Position numbers and translations under genes: made by a program. The notes below the pieces were generated by a model. It was given only the letters and a program-made list of their open reading frames with translations. It searched no databases and had not been told where the DNA came from. Positions 1 to 10,775 of a stretch of DNA of 64,000 nt are shown here, one piece after another; positions within the stretch are counted from its first letter, which is position 1, and every line of letters begins with the position of its first letter. Source of the stretch: Cytobacillus kochii. GTDB lineage: Bacteria; Bacillota; Bacilli; Bacillales; Cytobacillaceae. The DNA lies in NCBI RefSeq assembly GCF_020171845.1, contig NZ_JAIVAM010000003.1, positions 248,001 through 312,000 of the forward strand, in the 5' to 3' direction.

Positions 1-1030
<1,030 letters not shown>

Positions 1031-1068
1031 AAAATCAGGCAGATTGATTGCCTGGTTTTTTATTTTTT
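1031..1068 (+). terminator. Intrinsic terminator after mnmA
   Basis: Stem CAGGCA/TGCCTG (1036-1041 and 1049-1054) extended by A-T and G-T pairs, followed by a long T tract. It begins at the mnmA stop codon. Confidence 0.85.
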
Positions 1069-1350
1069 CCACGTTTTTTTGATAAATCTTCAACAGGTTA
1101 CTGAGTCTAAAGTGATACGCACAAATGCCGGAAATCATCGAAGTTAACTTTTCTCCTCTCATTCTTTGGAGAAGCTGGGAAATCGCTGAGCTAACAGCAT
1201 TAAATCAAGCTGTGTACTAATCATATTATGTCCAATTCTAAAAACCTCAACAAATTATGCCTGCACGGTTTAGCCTGTGAATGAAGTCTTATCGAAAAAT
1301 ATGCTATACTATTTCGAAGAGTAAAGAGATAGAAATGGAGTCGATAAATA
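1069..1350 (+). other. Intergenic region before yrrB
   Basis: Apart from the terminator on its left and the extended -10 promoter near its right end, I see no supported gene or structured RNA in this stretch. Confidence 0.5.
1302..1310 (+). promoter_or_regulatory. Candidate sigma-A extended -10 promoter for yrrB-recD2
   Basis: TGCTATACT is a consensus extended -10 element 40 bases before the yrrB start. The -35 region (TGAAGT at 1282) is poor, as is usual for extended -10 promoters. Inferred from sequence only. Confidence 0.5.
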
Positions 1351-2004
1351 ATGGATAAAAACCAACAAGGTATTCAATATATGCAAGAAGGTAAATGGGA
1401 AGAAGCAGCTAAGATTTTTATGGAAGCCATTGATGAAAACCCTGAGGATGCGGTTTCTTATATCAATTTTGGTAATGTTTTATCAGCCGTTGGCGACGGA
1501 GAACGAGCACTGAAGTTCTTTCTAAAAGCAATCGAACTTGATGAAAACGCGGGTGTTGCATATTATAGTGTCGGAAATTTACTTTTTGAAAAAGAACAAT
1601 TTGACGAAGCTAAAAATATGTTTGAACAAGCGATGCAAAAAGGAATCGACCATGGAGACAATTATTTTATGTTAGGTATTTCTCTTATGCAATTAGAGCA
1701 AGGGAAATTAGCATTACCATACTTGCAACGTGCAACTGAATTGAATCCACAGGATGCAGAAGCGGCTTTTCAATATGGTCTTTGCTTAGCACAATTAGAA
1801 TTAATAGATGAAGCCATTAAGCAACTACAACAATGTATTGAATTAGATGAGGAACATGCAGATGCTCATTATAATCTCGGTGTAGCTTATGGTTTTAAAG
1901 AAGACGTGCAAAAGGCACTCGCTCATTTTAATCGTGCATTGGATATTCAACCGGATCATATGCTTGCCGGCTACGGTAAAAAAATGATTGAAAAACAAGC
2001 CTAA
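1351..2004 (+). CDS. yrrB: TPR repeat protein (YrrB family)
   Basis: A 217-residue protein built almost wholly of tetratricopeptide repeats, with about six 34-residue units showing the A-x(2)-Y/F-x-x-G and ALxxFxxALxxxP spacing (for example residues 1-34 and 39-68). There is no signal peptide or membrane segment, so it is cytoplasmic and probably a protein-binding scaffold. It sits between mnmA and recD2 as in B. subtilis, where YrrB has a similar length. The partner is unknown; the steady link with mnmA suggests, but does not show, a role near tRNA modification. Confidence 0.9.
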   Translation: MDKNQQGIQYMQEGKWEEAAKIFMEAIDENPEDAVSYINFGNVLSAVGDGERALKFFLKAIELDENAGVAYYSVGNLLFEKEQFDEAKNMFEQAMQKGIDHGDNYFMLGISLMQLEQGKLALPYLQRATELNPQDAEAAFQYGLCLAQLELIDEAIKQLQQCIELDEEHADAHYNLGVAYGFKEDVQKALAHFNRALDIQPDHMLAGYGKKMIEKQA

Positions 2005-2046
2005 TATAAAAAACAAGATGCGCTTAAAGAGGAAGGAGCATATGGG

Positions 2047-4446
2047 ATGGATGAGCAGAATTCTTTAGATTTATTTGCTGAACAAAAAACGTATGTAAAA
2101 GGCAAGCATCTTGTGACTATTTTCCATAATGAGAGTAATCTTTATACGGTTTTACGTATTCGGGTGCTAGAGACAAATGCACAATATGAAGAGAAAGAAG
2201 CGGTCATTACTGGCTACATACCGAAAATCCATGAAGAGGAGACCTATACATTTATAGGGGAATGGAAGGAACATCCAAAGTTTGGGTTGCAATTTCATGT
2301 AGAGCAGTACAAGAAAGAAATGCCTCAAACAAAAGAAGGTGTCGTTAATTATTTATCAGGTGACCTCTTTAAAGGAATTGGTAAGAAAACGGCACAAAGT
2401 ATTGTGGACGAGCTTGGGGAAAATGCGATCAATAGCATTTTAAATAATCCTTCATTATTAGATGGGATACCAAAATTAGCAAGTGAAAAAGCGAAAGTTT
2501 TATACGACACACTTGTGGAGAATCAAGGAATTGAACAAGTCATGATTCACCTCAATCAACTTGGTTTTGGTCCACAACTATCTATGAAGATTTTTCAAAC
2601 ATATAAAGATCAAGCAATAGATATTTTGCAAAAAAAACCCTATCAACTCGTAGAGGATATTGAAGGGATTGGCTTTCATCGGGCAGATGAGATTGGACAA
2701 CAAGTGGGAATGTCCGGTAGTCATCCTGACCGTATTAAAGCAGCTTGTTTGTATGTGCTTGATAGTGAAAGTGCACAGGCAGGTCACGTATATGCTGAAG
2801 CAGAAGAATTACTCCCTGCTGTCAAAAAACTATTAGAGGAAAAAGCGACTGAGGTAATCCCTTACGAGGCGATTAGTGAAGCAATCATAAAGCTTGGAGA
2901 AGAGAGAAAAGTGATTGCAGAAGGACAGCAGTTATATTTACCTTCTCTTTTCTTTTCTGAAAAAGGAATCGTTACAAATATTAAACGTATACTCAATCAA
3001 ACGGAATTTAATGAACAGTTTCCCGAATCGGAATTTCTCCTTGCTTTGGGACAATTAGAAGAGCGACTTTCTGTACAATATGCGCCATCTCAAAAAGATG
3101 CTATTCAAAAAGCGTTAATGTCACCAATGATGATATTAACAGGTGGTCCAGGTACGGGAAAAACAACGGTTATCCAAGGCATTGTTGAATTGTATGGTGA
3201 ATTACATGGTTGTAGTTTAAATCCGAAAGACTATAAAAAAGAAGAGCCTTTTCCCTTTTTATTAGCTGCCCCTACTGGAAGAGCGGCGAAAAGAATGGCA
3301 GAATCTACAGGATTACCAGCTGTGACGATTCACAGATTGCTTGGTTGGAATGGAAGTGAGGGTTTTGACCATCATGAAGAAAATCCGCTTGAAGGGAAAA
3401 TACTTATTGTTGATGAAACTTCCATGGTTGATATTTGGCTAGCCAATCAACTTTTTAAAGCGATACCTGAAGAAATGCAAGTCATTCTTGTTGGTGATGA
3501 AGATCAATTACCATCTGTGGGTCCAGGTCAAGTATTAAGAGACTTATTACTTTCTGAACGTATCCCTTCGGTTATGTTGACAGATATTTATAGGCAATCG
3601 GAAGGTTCCTCAATTATTGAGTTAGCACATGAAATGAAAAAGGGAAGATTACCACAAAATATTACTCAGCAACAAAAAGACCGTTCCTTTTTTCAATGCC
3701 AACCAGGTCAAATTGGAACGGTTATCGGCCAAGTAGTGCGAAATGCAAAGAAAAAGGGTTATTTAGCAAAGGATATTCAAGTACTTGCACCGATGTATCG
3801 TGGTCCGGCAGGTATTGATCGCCTTAATAAAATGATCCAAGAAATTTTCAACCCTAATGAAGATGGTAGTAGAAAGGAAATTGCTTTTGGTGATGTTGTC
3901 TATCGCATTGGGGACAAGGTGTTGCAATTAGTCAATCAACCTGAAAACCACGTTTATAACGGTGATATGGGTGAAATTATCTCCATATTTTATGCGAAAG
4001 AGAACACAGAGAAACAAGATATGGTTATTGTTTCTTTTGACGGAGTGGAAGCTACGTATACAAAACAGGATTTAAATCAAATCACTCATGCCTATTGTTG
4101 TTCCGTTCATAAGTCACAAGGCAGTGAGTTTCCCATTGTTATTCTTCCGGTCGTTAAAAGTTATTACCGGATGTTACGGAGGAATTTATTATATACTGCC
4201 ATTACACGAAGCAAGCAGTTCCTTATATTATGCGGTGATGAAGAAGCGTTAAAAATGGGTATACAACGATTGGATGATCAATCGAGGCGATCTAATTTAC
4301 GATTGAAGTTACAGGATGAAATCTTCGAAGGAGAGACCATTGAAGCTATAGATGAATCATTAACATATGAAGATTATTTGATGAAAGTCGACCCGTTGAT
4401 AGGAATGGAAAATATCACACCTTATGATTTTTTAGAGGCTGATTAG
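2047..4446 (+). CDS. recD2: ATP-dependent 5'-3' DNA helicase RecD2
   Basis: Superfamily 1B helicase of the RecD2 (YrrC) type, which lacks RecBC partners and acts in DNA repair and replication-fork maintenance. The 799-residue product has the long N-terminal extension typical of RecD2, with helix-hairpin-helix segments (FKGIGKKTAQSIVDELG at about 108-124 and EGIGFHRADEIG at about 206), Walker A GGPGTGKTT at about 366-374, Walker B LIVDETSMVD at about 452-461, and a C-terminal motif with AYCCSVHKSQGSEFP and YTAITRSK. The ATG at 2047 is chosen because AAGGAG precedes it. It is 42 bases from yrrB and probably co-transcribed. Confidence 0.96.
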   Translation: MDEQNSLDLFAEQKTYVKGKHLVTIFHNESNLYTVLRIRVLETNAQYEEKEAVITGYIPKIHEEETYTFIGEWKEHPKFGLQFHVEQYKKEMPQTKEGVVNYLSGDLFKGIGKKTAQSIVDELGENAINSILNNPSLLDGIPKLASEKAKVLYDTLVENQGIEQVMIHLNQLGFGPQLSMKIFQTYKDQAIDILQKKPYQLVEDIEGIGFHRADEIGQQVGMSGSHPDRIKAACLYVLDSESAQAGHVYAEAEELLPAVKKLLEEKATEVIPYEAISEAIIKLGEERKVIAEGQQLYLPSLFFSEKGIVTNIKRILNQTEFNEQFPESEFLLALGQLEERLSVQYAPSQKDAIQKALMSPMMILTGGPGTGKTTVIQGIVELYGELHGCSLNPKDYKKEEPFPFLLAAPTGRAAKRMAESTGLPAVTIHRLLGWNGSEGFDHHEENPLEGKILIVDETSMVDIWLANQLFKAIPEEMQVILVGDEDQLPSVGPGQVLRDLLLSERIPSVMLTDIYRQSEGSSIIELAHEMKKGRLPQNITQQQKDRSFFQCQPGQIGTVIGQVVRNAKKKGYLAKDIQVLAPMYRGPAGIDRLNKMIQEIFNPNEDGSRKEIAFGDVVYRIGDKVLQLVNQPENHVYNGDMGEIISIFYAKENTEKQDMVIVSFDGVEATYTKQDLNQITHAYCCSVHKSQGSEFPIVILPVVKSYYRMLRRNLLYTAITRSKQFLILCGDEEALKMGIQRLDDQSRRSNLRLKLQDEIFEGETIEAIDESLTYEDYLMKVDPLIGMENITPYDFLEAD

Positions 4447-4448
4447 AC

Positions 4449-4481
4449 TAAGATGAGAGATTTTTCTCATCTTATTTTTTT
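4449..4481 (+). terminator. Intrinsic terminator after recD2
   Basis: Perfect 10-bp stem TAAGATGAGA/TCTCATCTTA followed by a run of T, directly after the recD2 stop. Confidence 0.9.
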
Positions 4482-4528
4482 ACCTATATACATAAAACAA
4501 ATTGCCAACCTGGAAAAAGAATGACCCG

Positions 4529-4567
4529 CACCATCTTTGAACAAAATAACAATGTTCAAAGAAGGTG
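4529..4567 (+). promoter_or_regulatory. Hairpin covering the yrrD ribosome binding site
   Basis: Arms 4529-4543 and 4553-4567 pair at 14 of 15 positions around a 9-base loop. The 3' arm runs into the GGTGGGA ribosome binding site (4564-4570) of the TTG start at 4578. No T tract follows, so it looks like a translational switch and not a terminator. Confidence 0.6.
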
Positions 4568-4577
4568 GGAGTAACTT

Positions 4578-5048
4578 TTGCGAACATTTTCCTTATTAAG
4601 AGGCTTGTCGGTAATCGTGTTGAATAACGGTAGGGCAATAGGTGAAGTGAATGATCTCTTCATCTCACCCGAAGGATTAGTAAAGGGACTATGGGTGAAG
4701 AACCACTCATTTATTCGCAAATCCTTTTTTCTAGATATTAAAGATGTGTACTCATTTGGTTGGGATGGTGTGATGATTGAAAGTTGTGCTGTATTAACAG
4801 CTATACCAAAGCATAGTAATTTTACAATTGCTAATGAAAATCGTCTGGCTGGCCGAATGATGATGACAAGAGAGGGCGATCGCTTAGGACTTCTTCAAGA
4901 TGTATATTTCAATGAAGAAATGGGCACAATCGTAGGGTATGAACTATCAGATGGCTTCTTTTCTGATGTACTTGAAGGAAAGAAAGTAGTTAAAGCTAGT
5001 TGCGCACCAGCGATTGGAAAGGATGCCATTATTGTAAATGTAGAATAA
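4578..5048 (+). CDS. yrrD: PRC-barrel domain protein (YrrD-like)
   Basis: A 156-residue soluble protein with two PRC-barrel-like halves: RTFSLLRGLSVIVLNNGRAIGEVNDLFIS at the N-terminus and the related AGRMMMTREGDRLGLLQDVYFNEEMGTIVGYELSDG at about 95-130. PRC barrels in Bacillus occur in RNA-processing and spore-related proteins; this one has no proven activity. A TTG start is chosen because GGTGGGA lies 7 bases upstream. A strong hairpin covers that site. It probably forms an operon with the two small genes downstream. Confidence 0.8.
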   Translation: MRTFSLLRGLSVIVLNNGRAIGEVNDLFISPEGLVKGLWVKNHSFIRKSFFLDIKDVYSFGWDGVMIESCAVLTAIPKHSNFTIANENRLAGRMMMTREGDRLGLLQDVYFNEEMGTIVGYELSDGFFSDVLEGKKVVKASCAPAIGKDAIIVNVE

Positions 5049-5064
5049 GGTAGGTGTCCTTTCC

Positions 5065-5259
5065 ATGATGCTTCAATGTCCTAATTGTCAAAGCAAAGAT
5101 GTCGGTAAGATTGGCATAAATCAATATTACTGTTGGAATTGCTTTATCGAACTCTCATTGTCTAAAGGAATGATCCACACTCACCAAGTGGAAGAAGATG
5201 GGTCTTTAAGTTCTTTAGATGACTTATTTGATGAAGAAGAGCGTCGTTTTTCTTCATAA
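5065..5259 (+). CDS. Small zinc-ribbon-like hypothetical protein
   Basis: A 64-residue product with two CxxC knuckles (CPNCQSKDVG and YYCWNCF) in the first 35 residues, which should bind one zinc ion, and an acidic C-terminus (EEDGSLSSLDDLFDEEE). No transmembrane segment is seen. It starts 16 bases after yrrD with a GGTAGGTG ribosome binding site and is followed closely by another small gene. Small zinc ribbons of this kind are found beside yrrD in related genomes; the function is unknown. Confidence 0.75.
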   Translation: MMLQCPNCQSKDVGKIGINQYYCWNCFIELSLSKGMIHTHQVEEDGSLSSLDDLFDEEERRFSS

Positions 5260-5284
5260 AAATTCTTATGAGAGGTGTCATATG

Positions 5285-5416
5285 ATGAATAAAATGTTAA
5301 CCTCAGCAGCTGTCATAGGCGCAGGTGTAGCCGCATATAGCTATATGCAGAAAAATAACATCGTCTCAAAAAGGGATATGAAAAAGATACAAAGAAAAGT
5401 AATGAAAATGTTTTAA
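5285..5416 (+). CDS. Small DUF3918-like protein with one hydrophobic segment
   Basis: A 43-residue product: a short hydrophobic stretch (LTSAAVIGAGVAAYSYM) followed by a basic tail (KRDMKKIQRKVMKMF). This resembles the DUF3918/YrzQ small proteins of Bacillus, from memory and with moderate certainty. Two adjacent ATGs exist (5282 and 5285); the second is better spaced from GAGAGGTG. It closes the yrrD cluster and is followed by a terminator. The function is unknown. Confidence 0.65.
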   Translation: MNKMLTSAAVIGAGVAAYSYMQKNNIVSKRDMKKIQRKVMKMF

Positions 5417-5426
5417 ATGTATATGG

Positions 5427-5457
5427 CGTCCTCAATCAAACGATTGGGGACGTTTTT
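5427..5457 (+). terminator. Intrinsic terminator after the yrrD cluster
   Basis: Stem CGTCCTCAATC/GATTGGGGACG with one G-T pair, a 4-base loop and a TTTTT tail. Confidence 0.85.
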
Positions 5458-5568
5458 CGTACAGATAATTGAGCTATGTCAATAAATGTATCCACTCCGC
5501 CCCATGTTTTAACTTGTATGTATAATTCATATGCTCTCTTCTCAAGATAGTAAAGGGAGGCGTAGTGT

Positions 5569-6645
5569 ATGGACGTTCGTATGAAATGGTTGTACCGTTT
5601 AGGCTTTGTTTTGCTTGTTCTCATTTTACTTTTTATCTTTTTCCAATTAAAAGAATTATGGCTCCCTCTTTTAAAATTACTGCTTGTTGTGCTGATCCCG
5701 TTTTTACTTGGGGCATTTTTTACTTATCTCTTACACCCTATTGTTGAAAAGTTACATCAAACGGGTATGCACAGAGGATTAGCAGCTTTAGGAATATATT
5801 TATTATTTTTTGGTGGTGTTGGCTACGGATTGTATAAAGGGATTCCTGCTTTTATTCATCAATTAAATGATTTAGTTGATCATGCGCCAGAGTTTGCCGA
5901 GCAATATCGCTCTTTTATTGCTTTGATTCAAGAACGCACATCTGAATGGCCGGAAACCTTACAATTACGTGTTGAGGATGGGATTAACGATATTGAAGCA
6001 GCATTAGATAAATTATTAACAAAGGCAATCAATATATTGCTCGAGATTCTTAATTATGCTTTGATCATCGCCATTATCCCATTTATCTCCTTTTACCTTT
6101 TAAAAGATTATACGGATGTAAAAAAAGCAGTCTGGTACTTAACACCAAGAAGATGGCGAAAAGAGGCTGTTTTGTTTATAAGAGATGTTGATAAGTCGCT
6201 CGGAGGTTATATTCGTGGGCAGCTCCTTGTATGTTTAGTAATCGGGGTGATTTCAGCTACTTTATTTTGGGTGTTCGGTATGAAGTATCCATTATTACTT
6301 GGTTTTATCATTGCAATAACCAATATTATTCCGTATTTTGGTCCAATTATTGGTGCAGTCCCAGCGGTGATTATTGCAGCGACCCTATCAGTCAAAATGG
6401 TGATTATCACATTAATTATTATTGTCGTATTACAATTTGTGGAAGGGAATATATTATCTCCTTTAATTGTAGGGAAAAGTCTACATATGCACCCCCTTAT
6501 TATTATGCTTTCATTACTAGCTGGTGGAGAAGCTGGCGGTATCATTGGTTTAATTATGGCTGTTCCGATTTTGGCGATCCTAAAAATTAGTCTTATACAT
6601 GCACGTAAACTGTTAATGAACCGACAGAGGACAGATAAGGTATAG
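5569..6645 (+). CDS. yrrI: AI-2E family transporter (YrrI-like)
   Basis: Polytopic membrane protein of 358 residues in the AI-2E exporter/UPF0118 family. Hydrophobic segments appear at about residues 7-28, 32-55, 65-85, 150-175, 215-245, 250-275 and 300-340, with the family signature in the C-terminal half (PLLLGFIIAITNIIPYFGPIIGAVPAVI). Some members export autoinducer-2 or exchange Na+ or Li+ for protons; the substrate here is not known. The ATG at 5569 follows AAAGGGAGGCG. In B. subtilis yrrI also lies next to alaS. Confidence 0.9.
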   Translation: MDVRMKWLYRLGFVLLVLILLFIFFQLKELWLPLLKLLLVVLIPFLLGAFFTYLLHPIVEKLHQTGMHRGLAALGIYLLFFGGVGYGLYKGIPAFIHQLNDLVDHAPEFAEQYRSFIALIQERTSEWPETLQLRVEDGINDIEAALDKLLTKAINILLEILNYALIIAIIPFISFYLLKDYTDVKKAVWYLTPRRWRKEAVLFIRDVDKSLGGYIRGQLLVCLVIGVISATLFWVFGMKYPLLLGFIIAITNIIPYFGPIIGAVPAVIIAATLSVKMVIITLIIIVVLQFVEGNILSPLIVGKSLHMHPLIIMLSLLAGGEAGGIIGLIMAVPILAILKISLIHARKLLMNRQRTDKV

Positions 6646-6682
6646 TTTCAGCTGAATTTGTTGATACTGTTAGACATTGATA

Positions 6683-6712
6683 TTGACAAAGGAGCAAAAA
6701 ACTAGCTATAAT
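6683..6712 (+). promoter_or_regulatory. Sigma-A promoter for alaS
   Basis: TTGACA (6683-6688), 18-base spacer, TATAAT (6707-6712). Both hexamers are perfect and lie just before the T-box leader. Confidence 0.9.
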
Positions 6713-6718
6713 TCGACT

Positions 6719-6965
6719 ATATCTATTTATATAATGTAAGATGTTGATGGAAGAAGTATGTTATAGCCCATTCGAAAGAGAGGAAATTCCATGGCTGAGA
6801 GAATTTCTCGATGAAGGATAACAGAAAGCTAATCCGGAGTGCAGTTAACTACTGCCGTTCACCGCGTTAAGGTGCTTTGAGAGGTGAGAGTTTTCTTTCA
6901 CAATCAGGGTGGTACCGCGAGCTTAAGTTCTCGTCCCTGTATTGGGGATGAGGGCTTTTTTTTAT
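6719..6965 (+). promoter_or_regulatory. T-box riboswitch of alaS (tRNA-Ala sensing)
   Basis: Leader RNA that senses the charging state of tRNA-Ala and controls read-through into alaS. The 14-base T-box core AGGGTGGTACCGCG is at 6906-6919 and contains the TGG that pairs with the uncharged tRNA acceptor end. A terminator follows: TCTCGTCCC paired with GGGATGAGG, then eight or more T (6929-6963). The upstream part can fold as stem I. GCT at 6828-6830, followed by A, is a candidate specifier codon for alanine; that assignment is an inference. Confidence 0.93.
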
Positions 6966-6995
6966 GGTTACATAAATTTTTTAGGAGGTTTTTTT

Positions 6996-9629
6996 ATGAA
7001 ACATTTAACTGGTGCAGAAATTAGACAAATGTTTTTAGATTTTTTTAAAGAAAAAGGTCACGCAGTGGAACCAAGTGCTTCTTTAGTACCGCATGAAGAT
7101 CCATCACTATTATGGATTAATAGTGGTGTAGCTACATTGAAGAAATATTTTGATGGTCGAGTGATTCCCGAAAATCCAAGGATCGTTAATGCACAAAAAT
7201 CAATACGTACAAATGATATCGAAAATGTTGGGAAGACAGCACGTCACCATACATTCTTTGAAATGCTTGGGAATTTTTCTATCGGTGACTATTTTAAAGA
7301 AGAAGCGATTCTATATGCTTGGGAATTCTTGACGAGTCCAAAATGGATTGGTTTTGAAGAAGACAAATTATCTGTGACAATCCACCCTGAGGACGATGAA
7401 GCGTACCAATTATGGAGAGAAAAAGTAGGTGTACCAGAAGAACGAATTATTCGTTTGGAAGGGAATTTCTGGGATATTGGTGAAGGGCCAAGTGGGCCGA
7501 ACACAGAAATTTTCTATGATAGAGGAGAAGAGTATGGTAACGATTTAAATGATCCTGAGCTCTATCCTGGGGGAGAGAACGAACGTTATTTGGAAGTATG
7601 GAACCTTGTATTTTCTGAGTTTAACCATAATCCAGATGGAACATATACTCCACTACCAAAGAAAAATATTGATACGGGCATGGGCTTAGAGCGTATGGCT
7701 TCAGTTGTGCAAAATGTAAAGACGAACTTTGACACAGATCTATTTATGCCAATCATTAAAGGAACAGAAGATATTTCTGCTGAGAAATATGGGAAAACTG
7801 CGGAACAAGATGTCGCATTTAAAGTGATTGCTGACCATATTCGTACAGTAGCATTTGCGATTGGTGATGGCGCTCTTCCATCAAATGAAGGTAGAGGATA
7901 TGTCCTTAGACGATTATTACGTCGCGCGGTTCGTTATGCGAAACAAATCAATATTCATCGTCCGTTCATGTTTGAGTTAGTACCTGTGGTTGCAGAAATA
8001 ATGGTTGATTATTATCCACAAGTAAAAGAAAAAACAGCTTTTATTCAAAAAGTCATAAAAAACGAAGAAGAACGCTTCCATGAAACGTTACACGAGGGTT
8101 TAGCTATTCTTTCAGAAGTAATGAAAAAAGAAAAAGCTAATGGACATACTGTAATCGATGGAAAAGATGTTTTCCGTCTTTATGATACGTATGGTTTCCC
8201 TGTTGAATTAACAGAGGAGTACGCAGAAGAAGAAGGGATGAGCATCGACCATGATGGCTTTGAAAAAGAGATGGAAAACCAGCGTGATCGCGCTCGAGCT
8301 GCTCGTCAAGATATAGATAGTATGCAAGTCCAGGATAGTGTCCTAGGTGAAATTACGGTAGAAAGTCAGTTTGTTGGGTATGAACAGTTGACGATCGATA
8401 CTGAAGTAGCTTCAATTGTAAGTGGTGGAGAGCTAGTAGACCAAGCTGGTCAAGGCGAAGAGGTTCAATTAATATTGACAGCTACTCCTTTCTATGCTGA
8501 AAGTGGTGGACAAATCGCTGATAAGGGAACGCTAACAGCGAGTGGCGTGAGGGTTGAAATAAAAGATGTTCAAAAAGCTCCAAATGGACAAAACCTCCAT
8601 CGTGCAGTTATCACTGAAGGAGAATTAAAAGCTCATTCATCGGTTAAAGCAACTGTGGATTATTTTAATCGTAATAAAATCGTAAAAAATCATACTGCGA
8701 CACATCTTCTTCACCAAGCATTGAAAGATGTATTAGGTACGCATGTAAATCAAGCTGGTTCTCTCGTTGAACCAGATCGACTAAGATTCGACTTTTCTCA
8801 CTTTGGACAAGTAACAGGAGATGAGTTAGAGAAAATCGAAACCATTGTTAACGAGAAGATTTGGAATAGCTTAAATGTGCAAATTGACCTGAAAGATATT
8901 GAAGAAGCAAAAGCAATGGGAGCAATGGCTTTATTTGGTGAAAAGTATGGGAAAATTGTACGAGTTGTTCAAATCGGCGATTATTCATTAGAACTTTGTG
9001 GTGGTTGTCATGTGGCGAATACTGCAGTCATTGGTTTGTTCAAAATCCAATCTGAAAGCGGGATTGGTGCAGGCACGAGAAGAATTGAAGCGGTCACAGG
9101 TGAAGGTGCTTATAAGTTGATGACAGAGCAAATCTCTGTACTAAAAGAGGCTGGAGCTAAATTAAAATCAAATATAAAAGATGTACCAGTAAAAATTGAC
9201 AGCTTACATGCAGAAATCAAGCAATTACAAAGAGAAAATGAATCATTAGCAACTAAATTGGGTAATATTGAAGCTGGAAGCTTGATTGACCAAGTGAAAG
9301 AAGTGAACGGTGTAAAAGTATTAGCTGCAAAAGTTCAGGCGACAGACATGAACCACTTGCGTAATATGGCAGATGAATTAAAACAAAAGCTTGCTTCAGC
9401 AGTGGTTGTACTTGGTAGTGCGAATGAAGGAAAAGTGAATTTAATTGCCGGTGTGACAGATGATTTGATTAAAAGTGGCTATCATGCGGGTAAATTAATT
9501 AAGGAAGTGGCTACTCGCTGTGGAGGCGGTGGCGGTGGACGTCCAGATATGGCACAAGCTGGTGGAAAAGACCCAGCAAAATTAGAGGGAGCGTTACAAT
9601 TTGTAGAGGAATGGGTAAAATCCGTTTGA
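6996..9629 (+). CDS. alaS: Alanyl-tRNA synthetase
   Basis: Charges tRNA-Ala and clears mischarged Ser and Gly. The 877-residue protein has the class II catalytic core at the N-terminus ([32 protein letters not shown]), the tRNA-recognition helix region, the editing domain with zinc ligands HTATHLLH (about residues 562-569) and CGGCHV (about 666-671), and the C-Ala oligomerisation domain ending in a glycine-rich [16 protein letters not shown]. The ATG at 6996 is chosen because TTAGGAGG lies 7 bases upstream; an in-frame ATG at 6942 falls inside the T-box terminator. Controlled by the T-box. Confidence 0.98.
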   Translation: MKHLTGAEIRQMFLDFFKEKGHAVEPSASLVPHEDPSLLWINSGVATLKKYFDGRVIPENPRIVNAQKSIRTNDIENVGKTARHHTFFEMLGNFSIGDYFKEEAILYAWEFLTSPKWIGFEEDKLSVTIHPEDDEAYQLWREKVGVPEERIIRLEGNFWDIGEGPSGPNTEIFYDRGEEYGNDLNDPELYPGGENERYLEVWNLVFSEFNHNPDGTYTPLPKKNIDTGMGLERMASVVQNVKTNFDTDLFMPIIKGTEDISAEKYGKTAEQDVAFKVIADHIRTVAFAIGDGALPSNEGRGYVLRRLLRRAVRYAKQINIHRPFMFELVPVVAEIMVDYYPQVKEKTAFIQKVIKNEEERFHETLHEGLAILSEVMKKEKANGHTVIDGKDVFRLYDTYGFPVELTEEYAEEEGMSIDHDGFEKEMENQRDRARAARQDIDSMQVQDSVLGEITVESQFVGYEQLTIDTEVASIVSGGELVDQAGQGEEVQLILTATPFYAESGGQIADKGTLTASGVRVEIKDVQKAPNGQNLHRAVITEGELKAHSSVKATVDYFNRNKIVKNHTATHLLHQALKDVLGTHVNQAGSLVEPDRLRFDFSHFGQVTGDELEKIETIVNEKIWNSLNVQIDLKDIEEAKAMGAMALFGEKYGKIVRVVQIGDYSLELCGGCHVANTAVIGLFKIQSESGIGAGTRRIEAVTGEGAYKLMTEQISVLKEAGAKLKSNIKDVPVKIDSLHAEIKQLQRENESLATKLGNIEAGSLIDQVKEVNGVKVLAAKVQATDMNHLRNMADELKQKLASAVVVLGSANEGKVNLIAGVTDDLIKSGYHAGKLIKEVATRCGGGGGGRPDMAQAGGKDPAKLEGALQFVEEWVKSV

Positions 9630-9679
9630 TTCCCGAATAGTTTAGTGTAGAATGTAGGTAAACAAAAGCGAATCATAAA

Positions 9680-9707
9680 AAGAAGAGGTTACATAACACC
9701 TCTTCTT
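9680..9707. terminator. Inverted repeat after alaS, weak terminator
   Basis: Perfect 10-bp stem AAGAAGAGGT/ACCTCTTCTT with an 8-base loop. The + strand lacks a clear T tract (AATGAAAC follows), while the - strand has TTTTTATG. It may still end alaS transcripts. Confidence 0.5.
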
Positions 9708-9791
9708 AATGAAACTTGGTGTAGCTATCCATCCTTCTCTTTTTGAATAGGTAGCTTAATCGCTTAAGAACAGAATAGTGAGGTGTAGCAA

Positions 9792-10058
9792 TTGAGCTCA
9801 TTTGACAAAACGATGAGATTTAATTTTCCTGAGGAACCATTTGAACAAGATGTCAATAAAGTATTGTTCCATGTTCACGATGCTCTGCAGGAAAAAGGGT
9901 ATAATCCTATTAATCAAATTGTAGGTTACCTGCTTTCTGGAGACCCTGCCTACATACCCCGTCACAAAGATGCAAGGAATGTGATTCGCAAGTTAGAACG
10001 GGATGAAATTATTGAAGAACTTGTGAAGTCGTATTTAAAACAGCAACGAGAGGGATAA
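9792..10058 (+). CDS. ireB: IreB family regulatory phosphoprotein (YrzL)
   Basis: An 88-residue cytoplasmic protein of the IreB (UPF0297) family. In Enterococcus, IreB is a target of the PASTA kinase IreK and tunes cephalosporin tolerance. Conserved features seen: [14 protein letters not shown] at the start, [29 protein letters not shown] in the middle, and [17 protein letters not shown] at the end. A TTG start is chosen because GAGGTG lies a few bases upstream. It is one base from ruvX and forms the conserved ireB-ruvX-yrzB group. Confidence 0.95.
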   Translation: MSSFDKTMRFNFPEEPFEQDVNKVLFHVHDALQEKGYNPINQIVGYLLSGDPAYIPRHKDARNVIRKLERDEIIEELVKSYLKQQREG

Positions 10059-10059
10059 T

Positions 10060-10476
10060 ATGCGTACAATGGGATTAGATGTCGGCTCAAAAACTGTCGG
10101 CGTGGCTGTTAGTGATGGTCTTGGTTGGACAGCCCAAGGCATCGAAACAGTGAAAATAAATGAGGAACAGAATCAGTACGGATTTAAACGTATTGGTGAG
10201 CTGCTCAAAGAATATGAAGTAACAAAAGTTGTTGTTGGCATTCCTAAGAACATGAATGGTACAATAGGGCCTAGAGGTGAAGCGAGTCAGTTCTATGGCA
10301 ATGAACTTAACAAACGTTTCGGTGTTGAGGTTATTTATTGGGACGAGCGTCTCACTACAATCGCTGCAGAGAGAGTCCTACTTGATGCAGATGTCAGTCG
10401 CAAAAAAAGGAAAAAAGTGATTGATAAAATGGCGGCAGTCATGATTTTACAAGGTTATTTAGATAGCCAGAATTAA
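10060..10476 (+). CDS. ruvX: Holliday junction resolvase-like / pre-16S rRNA nuclease YqgF
   Basis: RNase H-fold nuclease of the YqgF/RuvX family, 138 residues. Members process the 5' end of 16S rRNA; a Holliday junction role was inferred earlier from fold. The first catalytic Asp lies in [16 protein letters not shown], the second acidic motif in [17 protein letters not shown], and the third in YWDERLTT near residue 95. It overlaps nothing, starts one base after ireB, and is followed at once by yrzB. Confidence 0.95.
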   Translation: MRTMGLDVGSKTVGVAVSDGLGWTAQGIETVKINEEQNQYGFKRIGELLKEYEVTKVVVGIPKNMNGTIGPRGEASQFYGNELNKRFGVEVIYWDERLTTIAAERVLLDADVSRKKRKKVIDKMAAVMILQGYLDSQN

Positions 10477-10488
10477 GAGGTGAAAGAA

Positions 10489-10770
10489 ATGGATCACGGA
10501 GAAAACAATATCACAGTAGTAGATGAGGAAGGTAACGAGCAGCTTTGCGAAGTGCTTTTTACTTTTGACTCTGAAGAATTTGGCAAATCTTATGTTCTTT
10601 ATTATCCAATTGGTGCAGATGAGGATGAAGAAGAGGTTGAAATTCATGCATCTGCATTCGTTCCAAGTGAAGATAATACTGATGGTGAATTAATGCCAAT
10701 TGAAACGGACGAAGAATGGGACCTTATCGAAGAGATGTTAAATACATTTTTAGAAAATGAAGAAGAGTAA
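10489..10770 (+). CDS. yrzB: DUF1292 family protein YrzB
   Basis: A 93-residue strongly acidic protein of the DUF1292 family with the typical opening [21 protein letters not shown] and the middle [23 protein letters not shown]. It is cytoplasmic and of unknown function, nearly always downstream of ireB-ruvX. The ATG at 10489, preceded by AAGAGGTG, is preferred to an in-frame GTG at 10480 that overlaps the ribosome binding site. Confidence 0.92.
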   Translation: MDHGENNITVVDEEGNEQLCEVLFTFDSEEFGKSYVLYYPIGADEDEEEVEIHASAFVPSEDNTDGELMPIETDEEWDLIEEMLNTFLENEEE

Positions 10771-10775
10771 GTTTG

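Noticed and set aside
1031..1350. Possible small RNA after mnmA
   Set aside because: Only a terminator for mnmA and an extended -10 for yrrB are visible; no second hairpin with a T tract that would close an RNA gene.
6942..6995. Earlier ATG for alaS at 6942
   Set aside because: It lies inside the T-box terminator; the consensus ribosome site and normal N-terminus point to 6996.
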